From positions 25,776,030-25,840,029 of the forward strand of contig NC_053414.1 of NCBI RefSeq assembly GCF_016859285.1: 64,000 bases of DNA, given 5' to 3'. The stretch comes from Xiphias gladius (Eukaryota; Chordata; Actinopteri; Istiophoriformes; Xiphiidae). Numbering within the stretch: position 1 is the stretch's first letter; each line of letters starts with the position of its first letter. The notes under the pieces were generated by a model. That model was not told the origin of the DNA. It was given only the letters and a program-made list of their open reading frames with translations, and ran no database searches. Made by a program: the position numbers and the translations under genes. Shown here one piece after another: positions 1-20,783 of this stretch.

Positions 1-1061
1 CTTATCACTTTGTTGCTCCTGTCAACACAATGCGTCATTCATCTGCCTTTGTCACCTGGGATTTGGTAATCGGACAGAATAATGGAAACATCTAATACAG
101 TGGCTCTGCAGCAGACAATGTTTCCGTTTTCTTCAAAGCTGTGTTTGTTCAGCTCTGTGGTCAGTTTTGAGGCTGTGGCTTGGGGGATTGTTTAGCGCTG
201 AAACCATTAGATGCTTCATTGTTTAGTCAATTGACAGAAAATTAATTGCCAATTCTTCTTCTTCTGTTTTCTTCAAGCCAAAATGCAAAACATTCTGTTT
301 CAAGCTTCTCCAGACAGGGAATTTACTTAAAGACTTAAAGACGTCACATCGGGCTTTGGGATATTGTGGTCGTTATAGCCATTTTTACTGTTCTTCTGAT
401 GTTTACTGACCAAATAATCAATCGATCAACCGAGAAAGGAGTCTGTAATAACAGTAACATCTAATTCAGTGGCTTTGCAGCCTATAATGCTCATTTTCTG
501 CTGAAACTGTTAGAGAGCTGTTTGTTGGAGTCACTATCATCCCTGAGGCTGTAGCTTGTTGTTTCGTGTCCATCAGAGCTTCGATTATTGTGCTCACTCT
601 CTGTACTTATGGGTCAATTTCAGTTATTCTCAAAAAGAAATACTGAACTGTGGAATATACTATATAGAAAAGGGGGGGGGGCTATCCCTCGCCCTGCACA
701 CACTCACTCGTGTGGACATAAACACTCAGGTAGCCCTCTAACCGTGAGCGCTGGACCAAATATTGATAGGAGCCGGGGAGCAGGGCACCGGTCAAAGCGG
801 CTCACGCTCCCAGCTCGGGCGGAAGCACACACACGCGTGAAAACGATGCCTCGGCTCAGATTCGCTCCCAAACCGCGCAGTGCCCGAGGTGTGCATGCAG
901 GGGAACGCAGAGGCCTTCTAGCCCCACGCTAGAAGCCAGCGCTGCCGATCCACCCCGAACCTCCGTGAGTCACACCTTAACCCTTTCGACGCCTGCCCGC
1001 TCGCCGGCTCTCGAGCGGCCGGGCGGCGGAGGGACGCGGGGCTGTGGCGCGCGGCGCTCAC
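1..1061 (-). other. Part of bmerb1 intron 1
   Basis: No coding signal is seen. The stretch holds a diverged direct duplication (about 60-235 against 430-615; see findings) and a GC-rich CpG-bearing end (about 750-1061) that continues into the promoter and first exon. Confidence 0.7.
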
Positions 1062-1149
1062 CTTTGTCCGTCGTCCACGCCGTTTCCGACACGGCGCCGT
1101 AGCTCCTGAGCGCGCGCTCGGTGTCCGAAATAGATTTCTTCAGTTCCAT
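1062..1149 (-). CDS. bmerb1: bMERB domain-containing protein 1, first coding exon (partial gene)
   Basis: Read on the minus strand, this exon starts at an ATG (1149-1147) and encodes 29 residues beginning MELKKSISDTERALRSYGAV and ending in ETAWTTDK. A GTGAGC donor follows at 1061. The N terminus matches human BMERB1 (C16orf45), which begins MELKQSLS and has RRYGAVEETAWKTE at the same place. Family knowledge: BMERB1 is a small, neuron-enriched protein with a bivalent Mical/EHBP Rab-binding (bMERB) coiled-coil domain. That domain lies in later exons beyond the left edge, so no function can be read here. The neighbour mpv17l also sits near BMERB1 in human 16p13.11, which supports the call. Confidence 0.85.
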
Positions 1150-1420
1150 GTCGGTGAAGTGCCCGCGCGCCGAGACCTAGAAAAAAAAAAACCTGGACGT
1201 GCCCCCTCTGCCAGACCCTACACGCGGCTCCTCTGCGTGCGTCCTTCCGAAGAACTCAGGTTTCACCCGGTGACAAGGCTCCAGCGACCCGAGACGTTGA
1301 GCATCTTTCTCCAACCTCTCGACTCCCTCGACGCTCGGATGGAGAGACGAGGATGCGGGGAGCATGCGCAGTGCGGGCAGGGATGTGAGGACTTTGGGAG
1401 ACACCCACTGCCACCGAGAT
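1150..1420 (-). promoter_or_regulatory. bmerb1 5' UTR and promoter, CpG-rich
   Basis: This GC-rich stretch lies immediately upstream of the bmerb1 ATG. It contains a GCATGCGCA core at about 1362-1370 that resembles an NRF1 site. No TATA box was seen. The transcription start cannot be placed from sequence alone. Confidence 0.45.
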
Positions 1421-3953
1421 GACGTTAAAAATAAAACAGTGGGCGCGCCGAAGTTTTGATTGTCATCCTGTCCAAGAATTTGTTTTTAGTACATCTAAAC
1501 ATCCCGAGGCTCTGCCTGGAAATATTTCATATCTGTGTATTAGTAATAAACAGATATCACAGGTAGCCAGGGTAATAGCTTTTTCTTCCTTTTTTTTTTT
1601 TTTGTCTCTGAGCTATACTTCTGGTAATTATTTGGCACGCTGATAAAACTGCAAAAAGGTTAAGTGGCAGATGTTTCCACACAAGAGGCTGTGGTTGCAT
1701 CAGGTAAAATTAGACAAATGGAACCCGCGGGAGGACACAGCTTTTATTAACAGGTGCCTAAAGCTTCATTTTTCTGTTGAAGCCTTGGAAGCAGGAATAG
1801 ATCGCCTGAGCGAGCGACACAGATGCCACAGAGGGCGAAAACGCAGGCGTTTCAAAGTACATATTGTGCTGGATCTATTCCCACAAGAGATGGAGAGTGA
1901 GCCCGCAGTTGAATCGAAATGATGGGTCATACATAGGACTGAGTAGCATTCCTACCTGACCACAGGCCAAAACACACCCAAGATGCACCTCTGATAGCAA
2001 AATATCATTCATGTGTGTTTAATGTCACAAAACCGCAAATGGTGCAAATTCTTCTTGGTGCAAATGTGTGACACAAGTTAATTAAGGGCGGATTTCTTTT
2101 GTGTTGCTATAGCTGTATGCTTGCTCAGTAAACACACTGAATCAGAGAGGTGTTTTCAATTTATTCAACAATAAATAGTACCTATCTCAATTAAGCATTT
2201 ACACAGTTGGGTTAACTTTAGTGCAAAATGTGATCAACTCATTTCTTCAATACAAGTCAACAACACTGATCCGGTTGTTGTTCTTTGTGATATCAAAACC
2301 TTTGTTTCCGTGCAGCACATCAGCATACAAATATCTGGGAATTAATTGATAAGAAACCAACACTCTTTTACTGCACTTATATTAAGTTATATACTCCAGG
2401 ATGTAATTTAAAAAGTCTGATCAAATTACAGTAGTGATTTAATTGTTTTTTCTGTATCCCAAATTCAAATACATAGCAGTATTATTAACTAAATATTAAT
2501 TCAGCTCTATGAGACCCATCAAATAACATAATCACACAGCATCTCTAGTATATGCTACTTCAAACTGCATAACTACAAACTTCATTTTAGACTACATCAG
2601 AGAAAAAAAAAACTATAGATACATCAGGACTATTGGTAACACATGAGAACACAAGTGAATGATGCAAAGGTTTGAATGTTTTTGTTAATTATCTGCCTGA
2701 GACGGAAGAGACAAGTTTGCGATAAACCTTGTAAATGAACAGGCAGCTCTTGCACTGAGCTGCACTCTGTTTATAAAAATTACCTCTGTGCTTGGTGGAG
2801 GCATCTGACGTTACATTTCAAGAGTCACTGCTGGCAAGTAAAACCTACAAAGTAACATTTTCACAAAGAGGCAAAATTTAAAAAAAAAAAAAGAAAAAAA
2901 AAAAAGGGTTAGAATGGCAAACTGAGAGAGAGTACTCCACAGTATCACATTAACATACAGTACATCAGGCAGGCAGGATCTCCACATTCAAGTATATGGA
3001 TGTCTGAGAGAAAAAAAATCATAAATGATTAGACAAACTCATAGTTATCAGTAATTCAGTAGTATCTCATTACCACAACATTTAAATGTAAAGGGACGGT
3101 GGTTTAAAAATATGGAAATCAAACATGTATTTTCAGATATGTGTGTGTTTTTTTTTTCACTTTGTCCGTCCTGTTGCTCAGTGCATTATGGTCATCGTGT
3201 ATAAAACACCTACTCATACATTAATAATAGACAGATGGATGTTAGAATACAACGGATTACTGATACCTGTGTGGTGTGCATCTGTATTTGGCACTTCTTG
3301 TATCAGAGTGTAAACTGGAACCAAAGCAGATAGTCCTCGGACATCAGGCACCCTGTTACTGTTGCAGAAAACTCTCTAAGCTCTTGTTCTAATAAAGAGA
3401 GAGTGAAAATTCAATGATTTTGCCCAAATTTTATGAAGCTGAAGGTCTAAGCTAATATGTTAGCTGCCGCTCCACGTAGTGGAAAATATTCTTTCCCACA
3501 GTTGTTCCAGTTTTTCATTTAGATGAAAAGCAGAGGAATCTGGAACATCATCATTACACTTTTCCGTCATTACAGCTTCCGTCCCAGATATAAAAGTCCT
3601 CGTAAAGCTTTTCAATATTATCTTGCACGGTCCAATTGAATAACTGTACTCTCTTGTTTGAAATGTGAGAAGACGAGACTGCATTTAAAAAAACAATAGT
3701 TAATATGCTGTGTGAATATTGAAAAATATACTGTAAATACAGTACACACATTCCATTTGCCAGAAGCTGCTTCCCAAACCACCTTACAGCATCATGTCAC
3801 ATTTTTAGTTTGATTCCAGTGAGACTTTAAACTCAAACTCTGCCAGTGACAGTGCAACATCAACCAGAGACAGGACAGCTGTATCCTGTTCGGACCAGTG
3901 TTTTCCTGTTCATGTTTTGTCTCCCTCCTTAACGACGACTGGTTCGGCATGTT
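1421..3953. other. Intergenic, including probable mpv17l 3' UTR
   Basis: No exon with coding similarity was recognised. On the minus strand an AATAAA (plus-strand TTTATT at 2160-2165) could end the mpv17l transcript, making a 3' UTR of about 1.8 kb. The rest is AT-rich with an interrupted poly-A tract near 2880-2906. Confidence 0.4.
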
Positions 3954-6390
3954 TCAGTTCTGAGTAGATTTAGATGCTACCGTCCCGTCTTTGGGAGCCA
4001 CTATCTTGTCTTCAGCGTCTACTTTCTCCTTTGCGGGGGATTCTGCTTCCTCCTCTTTGGGGGGGAACATCCATGCCAGAGCAGCACCGGCCGTGCCGTC
4101 CCCGCTCTGACGTGAGAAGCACAGGAAGGTGGCCCAGATGAAGGCACAGCAGCCGGTGAACATGGTCCGCAGGTAAAGAGGCACCAAGGCAAAGTTCAGA
4201 AACTGAAGGAGACAGATAGAGATTACAGTATATGAATTCCTTTTTACCGGCATATTATATGTTACATATCAATAACTAATTTATTATTGGGGTATTAGTT
4301 CCTAAAAATACAAAATTCCTAAGCAAGTATTAGTGTGGGACGTCATGCAGAGACTCTATTCTTCAAGTCAAAAAAAGCTGGGTTGGTGTATGATTTGGAT
4401 AAGTTTATCATTTTATATTTATTATTTTATTAGAGAATTATCTTTCAAAATGATTCGTATTGTGAAAAAAATGAGACTGGGTGACTTTGTTTTTATTATA
4501 AAAGCCACTGAAATGAATGGAAATGTGAAGAAAAGGAAGATTTTGAAGGTGAAGAGAATCTATACTCAAAGATCCACTTACTAACACACACATCCGGTTT
4601 ATTCTGATCGTGACATGTGGTTATACAGCAAGCTCCGAATCCTTAGTGAGTGGCCCGTTGAGCTTAGATTTCCTTCATAATCGATAGTTTCCAAAGGTCA
4701 AGAATGAACAGCTATGCACGGGAGATGTTAATATTTACCTGCATGAATGGCCAGAACATGAGCCCTGTCTGGAAAGAGCGACAAACAGAGAGCAAACCAG
4801 TTATTTGTAGACTTACAAAACGTTAAGAACCTCTACTGACACAGCTGAAACCTTAAAAGACTCGGGCTTGGATATCTTCATCAGGAGAGCCATCATTAGA
4901 GCACTTCCAAAACCGAATAATAGATGATAATTTTAGCAATACACATAACTGTGGATATGCAGTGCGTAAACTGTCTGTTAAAAATACGTTGAGCATCTAT
5001 TTTGGATATGAGTGCACACTACAACCTCTCCTCTATGTTGATTTTTAAAGGCACAAGTTTACTGTCACAACATATCACAGCTCAGTCTACAGTACATTGT
5101 AGCGACAAGCACTTGAATATGATGCTGGCAGGAAAAACCTGCTGTGACGGCCCGTCTCTGCTCTTTCTCACCTTATATGTATTCAGGAATTTTTCTCTCC
5201 AGTCTTCCATGATGTCCTCTTTGCCCTCCAGGAAGCTGACACCTGGATGACACATAAAAAAATGACTGCCAACTGGAATGCGATTCGACTGACTGGCGGG
5301 CTTGCAGACAGTGGAAGCGAACTTTGAGGAAACCATATACACATTATGTACTGTATGTCTTACGTGACTTATTGACTATGGCAATTGATATGTCACTGTT
5401 GTGTATTTTCAGGCTGTGTTATTGATATACCGGCGGAAATATCGCAACACATTCTCTTGCAAAAAATTATCCGAACAATGACAGCGTATATGTTGTTTTG
5501 ATGAAGCATTAGGATTATTGGAGTTTATATGGTAGTTGCCTATTTTAATGTAGTATACTAACTTGGCTTTCCTAGTGTCAGATTAAGGAAAAATGAGTTA
5601 CTATATTTACCCATTCATCCCTATACCAGTCTGTATTTGTTTAATATTTGAATGATGGCCCAAATGTAGTGCTAACTAGAGCGACTTTCTCTACTGTAAT
5701 CAAATACTTAAAACTTTAGAGGAAGCATTAAACAGTTCTTGGCAGGCGTGAATTGCCATATGTAATAGAAATCCATTCAGGATAAAGCTACTGATTATCC
5801 TGGCGATGTGATGTGAGACTGTCACATGTCCGGTTCTCACTGCAAGCGACGTCTTTCATGTGACCTCTGCAAATCAAGATCTGCTTGACGGGGCAATGAA
5901 CAACTGCTGATCTTTACACCACAAGAGAAGAGAACAGAAAGGACGCGGGTCAAGTTACAAATTGACAGAAATATTATCTGTTCGGAAGTTAACTATTAAC
6001 TGCCCGCGAGGCTCTCGGCTTGCCCCTGGGAGCCGTGCGGCGCTGCCAGCAGCCGTCCTGCCCCTGCCGTCCCACTCCCCACCGACCTGTGTAGAAGACA
6101 CTGGTAACCAGGGGCGCCGCTGTGGTCTGATCCAGGAACAGTTTCCTCATCACCATCCCGGCGGAGTTCCCGGGAAACCTCCGCTCCAAGAAGCGCATCC
6201 AGAAGTAGTTGAAGTTGCCATGGAAACTGAACGCCACCACGGCGACGTTCCTCGTGTGGCTCCAGTCCACTTTCTCCCTCCGCGAGAACCGCTGGTGGAC
6301 GTAGTCCCCCCCGGCGAACAGGCAGCCGTACAGTGTAACGTTGGTGACCCACGGAAACCGACGAACGTGTCTCAGAAACGCCTTTCGCAT
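3954..6390 (-). CDS. mpv17l: Mpv17-like protein (PXMP2/Mpv17 family membrane protein)
   Basis: Four coding exons on the minus strand: 6390-6087, 5242-5172, 4768-4739 and 4202-3954, joining in phase to about 217 residues (human MPV17L is 196). The start is MRKAFLRHVRRFPWVTN, chosen because no ATG lies in frame just upstream and it aligns with the human N terminus. Family landmarks are FHGNFNYFWMRFLERRFPG, LFLDQTTAAPLVTSVFYTG, the EDIMEDWREKFLNTYK segment, TGLMFWPFMQ, and the signature FIWATFLCFSRQSGDGT. Family knowledge: Mpv17-like proteins are small multi-pass proteins of mitochondrial or peroxisomal membranes linked to reactive-oxygen handling. The C-terminal tail after that signature is acidic and lysine-rich (PPKEEEAESPAKEK) and longer than in human. 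It lies in the same orientation as bmerb1 and ntan1. Confidence 0.93.
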
Positions 6391-6860
6391 TATGTCAAGG
6401 CTACTGTCACCCCCTGGAATCAAATATGAAGACAGCGGAATAGGTTATTTCACCCGGTTAGCTAACATTGACTAAAGGTGTGCATTAGCTAGCCAGACGT
6501 TACTGTACTAATGGTTACACGGGCGTCATCTCTGCGAAGGTTTCCGCGGCATCACAAACACTGTACAGCTCCGTCCGGTTTTCGATGGGAAACACTCATA
6601 ACGCCCAACGACGACAGAGTGTATACGTCTCCGATAAAATGGACGTCACAAAGTAGTATAAAATCAATTAGGGTACTTGCTTGTCGAGCACCGCCAGACA
6701 TCCGGCACGGGACTGCGTGACTGTCACTGGCCGGGGTCGGCTCCTTCTGCGTACAAGTCCTACGTGCCTTTTTACGTAGCGCAATCGGAGTTAGCTGGAG
6801 GGCGGAGCAGCACTGACAACCTTCAGCGCCCGTGTGGGCTCGTCGCAAAACATTTCTGAT
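6391..6860 (-). promoter_or_regulatory. mpv17l 5' flank
   Basis: This moderately CpG-rich sequence lies directly upstream of the mpv17l start codon and is presumed to hold its promoter. Open frames here on both strands show no family similarity and look like chance. Confidence 0.35.
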
Positions 6861-8512
6861 GTGGATCCCTCACATTTGTTTTAGTATGCCCAGTCACTAC
6901 AGGACAAACGAAGTAATGGAGACACTATTTCCAAACTACTGAATATCTTTAGCATTTCTGTGCCGCTGCTTCTTGTTATACACCATCCGACATCTATGCC
7001 AGTACTATAAATTTATATCATCCCAGCCATTTAATCGGCCAGGTTCTTATCTGCAATTACATATGTAGTAATACCCACTAATTACTATGTTCTCAAATGG
7101 CATTGGACCAAGTACTTGACAAAAACCTCTATTCTTCTAAGTGGCTGAAATCCAAAGATGAATTTTTCCATCCTTCCCACCAACTCCATTCACTCAGCAT
7201 TTCACACTAGCTTTGATCGTTTTCTTTTATTTAGTAACAGGTACAACGAGTTGCACTGAATGCTTTCAGTATCTGGCAACCTACTAAATAACATAACCGA
7301 TGGAAAGGCCTTGTGGAGTATACTGGGTTGTTTTTCTTTGTCAACCGTTTCAGAAAAGACAAAACTAGCAAAATCAGATTTTTTTGCTATTAAACAGAAT
7401 CCATATCATCCCTTGTAGAAGGGTACCATACACATTTACACATGCAAATCTCTAAAACAGACACATTCATAGCCAAGTATACAGCATTATGTAGAGTATG
7501 TGATGAAATATCCTATTCCTCTCTCATCATGAAGGTTATTTGTTGAGAAAAATAAACTTTGTTCAACTCTTAAATAATGCAGATTTTCAAAATCAGTATT
7601 CTCTTTACTGATTTAAACAAAGGGCTAAAATTGATTTTTTTTTTCCATTGTTGCTGCATCAAGCTCCTCACCTGTAATTACTCCTTTCCAGAAGGTCAAC
7701 TTTATATTTAAGGGCCATACAGATGTTTATGTACATGTTTTAGCCTATTAACAACAAATCATGCATATATTTCCAAAGTATTAGCGTGAAGATTGGTTTC
7801 CTACCTAAATGTATTGATTTCAATTGGAGCTTGAAACTTGCAGTAGTCTAGGCCATCATTGGCTTTGTCTATTTTTTTTTTGGAGGTTATGTCATCATAA
7901 TACAATCCTTGTTGGTGCATTCAGGCGTGGGAGATGTCATATAATCCTTTGCTTCTATTCAAAACATCCACGTCTGCTTCATGCTTGCTTTTCGGGTTTG
8001 ATTTCCTGGCCACAGTAATTGACAACAGTAATATGAAGGCAATCAAATTTCAAGTTGATTTCATTCTAAACTGAGCTTAAACTTTGGAAAAAGCTCAGCA
8101 GTTGTAGTTCCTAGGCCAAAAAAAAAAAAAAAAAAACATACACAATTATTTTAACAGTAAGACAAAAAATCCATAAACATAAACAGTCAAGCACAGAAGG
8201 ATAATGACCTTGACTCAATGCAACACCGCAGGAGGTGTAAGGTGTAGACGTTATACCACCTCATAAGAGTGGAAAATAACTGTTGCAGGCACCAACATAA
8301 TCACTTATTCTTTGTCTGTTCTCTCTACTGGACCAGCCAGATGAGTCAGGAGATTCATTCAGCAGACATGTCGTCCAGTCTGGGTCACCTTCTTGTTAAG
8401 ACACAATGAATAAAAAACAGACAGTGGGTGGAAGGCTCACAGTGTATCCAATGAACCGAGAGGCAAAAAGGATCCATGTTAAGGTTCAGAGGAAAAAAAT
8501 GGGAGTAGGCCT
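6861..8512. other. Intergenic, probable ntan1 3' UTR in part
   Basis: AT-rich DNA with poly-T and poly-A runs (for example 8118-8136). A minus-strand AATAAA equivalent (TTTATT near 7226) could mark the end of the ntan1 transcript. No exon was recognised. Confidence 0.35.
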
Positions 8513-11254
8513 CTATGACTGGACAGCCCTCTCCCAGTCCCCTTTCTCAGTCCTGCAGTAGAGCTGTGGTTGACCCCCAGGAAACAGGCTATCAGAGTCG
8601 GGGTGCTCTAAAAGGAACTGGATGGTGGACTTCATATGCTGAACGAAGTGCGGGGGCTCAGCCAGCGGAGAGGTGGACAGGTACTGGGAAGGAGAAAGAC
8701 CAGAGTCAAATACTGTTTAATACCACTGGCTAGAGTGCTTTGTTACACTCATTTTGAGAAGTGTCTGCGTCGGAACAGAACGCCTGAATGAAAAAAAAAT
8801 AAAAATTTAAGTATATAAAAGAATGAAGCAACAACACTATTAAAGGGCAATTACTTCCAGAAACCTTTACCTTTAAAATTGTGTCATCATTTTGCGACAA
8901 CCAGAAGGCAATATCCAGATTTGGAGACCACTTGCAGGGGCCGATTTTTACAAGTCCCCGACTTGAGTCATATATGTCAGCCATCTGCAAGGAATTTTTT
9001 ATTACTGATGTTTGCATTGACTTTTGTGTCCACAAGTGGATTTAGCAAAATATTTAAATATTATCTTGGGACATGCGATAGATAAGTGATTTTTTTTCAT
9101 TTGAGTGAAGAAAAATAATCAGATGAATTACTAATGAAAATAATCATTAGCTGCAGTCTGACTTTTTTGTGCCACGTAAGTGGAATTTGTTTACATACAA
9201 ACGTCCATATTCTTCATGGAAAACTAATTTTGTATTTGAGATTACCTGACCCCCAGTGAAGGTCCGTGCTGATCGCAGCTGCTCTGCAGGTCCTTTATGA
9301 GTGAATGACGCAGGGAACACATCCCCTGTTTTAACATTTACACCTGTGCAGAAGCAGAAATCGACACAATATATTACAGGTCACATGCCATGAGAGGATT
9401 GCATCCCTCTTGCTCTTTAGCATGTTCATCACTTACCTATTCCATACAATATCGGTCTATGAGTTCCATCAACATCAAGGTCATTCATTTCTACAACAGC
9501 AGAGAACAGAGGGGTTAACCTGATGAAGGCATGATTGGCAGGATATGAAAAACAATATGAAAAAAAGTAATATCAAAGTTACCTGTGATGCAGCATGTTT
9601 CCAGATGAATATCCTCTTTCTGTTTCTGGAATGCTGCTGCAAAGTGGTAGAGAGTCCTTTAAGTTTTACAAAGGTCAATTGCTACCAGCATGGTTTTACA
9701 ATCAGACATGAGATATCTGAAAGGACTATACCCAGTATGTTAAGGCTGAGTTTATGGGATGTCTTTGACTCATCATTAAATCCCCCGACAAGATGCAGCT
9801 CAAGTCTACAGAAGGGAAAGCGAAGGAAAGAAGAAAGAAACATTAAAACATTTGAATGGGATGCTCACAGTGAGAGATGTGCGCTGTCACCGAGTGTGTT
9901 TGTCTGTGTGTTTCATACCTGCCCCCATTACTGACATTACTCAATGATGTGACGGCTTTCACAAGGACCGGGACTTCAGACCAAGTGCTGGAACCATCAC
10001 AGTGAGCGAGGCAAACAGCTCCACTTCCTAAGAAATAATGAAATTCAATCATGGCAGTTATTACAAACTGCGTATGCTGACAGAATAAGGCAAAGAGCAT
10101 ACATCTAATGAAAGGAACATTACCGGTGTGTCGCAGCACAACCAAATGGCAGGTGGTGGCATCATCAGATCCAATTACTGAAACACAATCTGTGAAAGAC
10201 AGGACAAAACAGTATCATGATCTAGAACAGTTAACCCGGACAGCTACTTTGGAGTAATTTAGAGGTGTTTTAATTGCAAGATTTCTCTTAAAAAGATTTC
10301 CTCTACAATTAAGAATAACATTTGGGTGAGCTGAGAAAAGAGAGGGGTTGATGTTTAGACGATCTGTTCCCATCATGCAGCTTTACTTACTGTCTGCTGG
10401 TGTTGTTGCAGCAAACTCTCTTTGTTGGACATACAAGAGGCACTTTGGGTCAACATCAACAGGCGGTTTGGAGCAAAATGTTCTTGCATTTTCCTGCGAC
10501 ATAAGAGATAAAATTATAATTTAGCAAAAGTGTTGAAAGTGACGTTGGTCATTGTAGAGTGGTTACAGTGAAACCAATACACTCAGCCACGATTATAGTC
10601 GATTATAACTATAAACGATTATAATTAGTGTTACTTCATAGGTACTAACACAGACTGTAAACCTTTCAAGTTTGGGATCTGGTTGGCCTTATTTGACGAC
10701 ACCATTTAGTTTGATAGCTATCACAAAGATGGAAAGGTAGCCTCACTGGATGCCTCTATAAGAGCAATGAATGAGCCTTTTATGTCAGTGTCAATGTTTA
10801 CCACATTTATAATCGTTTAAGTTAGAGACGGGAGCCATCAAAAGCAGTATATTTCTATTTCTATTTCTATTTCTTTTTTTTTTTTTTTTTTTTAAAGTTT
10901 TTAGGGCACATGCACGGATTTTAAAATGATTTACACTACTTTAGATGTCACAAAATATGATGACATGACTGTCTGTTGTACCACCCAGTCCCGATATGCG
11001 TCTACCATCACGTCAAAACCCGGTCCGCTTCGTAACTGTAATGGCCCTTTTCCCTTTAAAATCAACTGCCAGCTTGCCATCAAGCGTCTGGCTGTTTAAA
11101 CCAAACAGCACTGTTAACAGGCGGTGACAGCTTCTCGGAAAGCTAAATGTAGCCCCACTTTCTAGAAACAAACCTGTAAATGTGGATACTTGTCGAACAG
11201 TTCTGCTGTCGCGCCTATGCGGTCTAGTCCTCTATTTTGAATTAACAAAGGCAT
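8513..11254 (-). CDS. ntan1: Protein N-terminal asparagine amidohydrolase
   Basis: Ten coding exons on the minus strand: 11254-11174, 10493-10391, 10189-10124, 10027-9919, 9805-9732, 9636-9583, 9490-9437, 9343-9246, 8984-8871 and 8683-8513. They sum to 924 bases, giving 307 residues (human NTAN1 is 310). The start MPLLIQNRGL aligns with human MPLLVEGRRV. The segment VIGSDDATTCHLVVLRHTG puts a cysteine at residue 75, the position of the human catalytic Cys75. Further landmarks are CLAHCDGSS, LELHLVGGFND, EDIHLETCCIT, RPILYGIGVNVKTG and YLSTSPLAEPPHFVQHM. Family knowledge: NTAN1 deamidates N-terminal Asn to Asp, feeding proteins into the Arg/N-degron pathway. Exons 5-7 are short but in phase, so the gene looks intact. 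It is divergent from ddx17 across about 620 bp. Confidence 0.95.
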
Positions 11255-11874
11255 TTCCTAATGCGAAGTCCACTTTAATATCAGCCGGTTACCATACCAC
11301 TATGAAAACCAGTAACCTCATATTTTTTACAGCTTAATATCTCATAATATTCACTTAACGCAGTAACCGCTGGACCAGCCCGTCGGCCCGAACTTCCTGG
11401 TAGGCTGTCTTCTTCTACAGTTTCACCGAAAAAAAAGAGGCTCACAATTTCTGATACACCGCCACCAACTGTTAAAAAGCACGAACACGTACACTAATAA
11501 AATTCACCATTTTTACTAAGCGAACATTTTTACGTAATGTCGGTCCGGTCGAAACGAAGCTACGTAAATTGACTAGTTGACGTTACGTCGCTTAAGAGGG
11601 CAGGGAAGGAAGGAGCGAGGCAGCTGTTTAGCTCCGTGACGCATACGACAATCGTTTAATAAAGTCCTTATTTAGGCGTAACTATCGTCTAATATACGTA
11701 TATTTATAAGCTAATGAAGTCTCGGACTTTTTTGCAAGCGTGAATTGCGCTTATTTTACATAATTGCGCTTATTATTTTATTACAGCGCACAACGTAAAC
11801 AATCCGGTGTCAAACCTTAAAGCCAGTGTTTCAAATACAGCGGAGAAGATAGGAGTGTGTTTTTTTTCGTCAAC
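11255..11874. promoter_or_regulatory. Bidirectional promoter region between ntan1 and ddx17
   Basis: The 620 bp between the ntan1 ATG (minus) and the ddx17 ATG (plus) must hold both promoters and 5' UTRs unless upstream non-coding exons exist. It contains many ACGT/CGTA words and no clear TATA box. In the ddx17 frame an in-frame TAA lies at 11818-11820. Confidence 0.6.
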
Positions 11875-20273
<8,399 letters not shown>

Positions 20274-20426
20274 AATTATGAGGAAGAGGCCATTTGTGCA
20301 ACTTGGTGTGCTCAGAGTGTAACTTTTTTTTTTATTCTCCAACTCTTAACTCCAAGAGGTGGGGGTTTGACAGGCTTGAACCTAAGGAGGTAAGGGCTTG
20401 TATTTTCTATTTGTTTTGTACTTTTT

Positions 20427-20432
20427 AATAAA
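20427..20432 (+). terminator. ddx17 proximal polyadenylation signal
   Basis: AATAAA lies 154 bases after the ddx17 stop codon. Confidence 0.6.
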
Positions 20433-20691
20433 CCCCACGTTTGCAGTCACTATTAGTTTTTTCAGTGTAATGGACTGTTGCACTAGATTTAGATACATTT
20501 GTCATGCATGCCTTTACTTTTTCATGTAGCAAGTCAAAATGGAAGTGTCTATTTACTTGTAACTGTTTAAACTCACAATAATAAGCAGATCAGCTGATGC
20601 GGACTTATTTTCATGCTGCTTGGTGACTAAATTGCAATTTGCTGGTTGTTTCCCCTTTTACTCTTTGTGCTCTTTTTACAGTATTTTCTTA

Positions 20692-20697
20692 AATAAA
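20692..20697 (+). terminator. ddx17 distal polyadenylation signal
   Basis: AATAAA sits within AAATAAATGAATC. It is the last good plus-strand signal before the oppositely oriented gga1 signal at 20778-20783. Confidence 0.6.
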
Positions 20698-20777
20698 TGA
20701 ATCAAAGCTTTATTCTCTACTTGGCAAATTGTTGATCAAATTATTTGCACATCATGTGAATTCCCTGTACAAATGAC

Positions 20778-20783
20778 TTTATT
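20778..20783 (-). terminator. gga1 distal polyadenylation signal (candidate)
   Basis: Plus-strand TTTATT is AATAAA on the minus strand. Using it would give gga1 a 3' UTR of about 3 kb. Nearer candidates exist at about 21753 and 21966. Confidence 0.4.

Noticed and set aside
5962-6429. Plus-strand open frame of 155 codons
   Set aside because: It is the antisense of mpv17l exon 1, whose minus-strand translation matches the family.
11818-11874. In-frame GTG codon as a non-AUG start for a longer ddx17 protein
   Set aside because: It would add only a few residues, has no family support, and the known p82 start in human is a CUG much further upstream.
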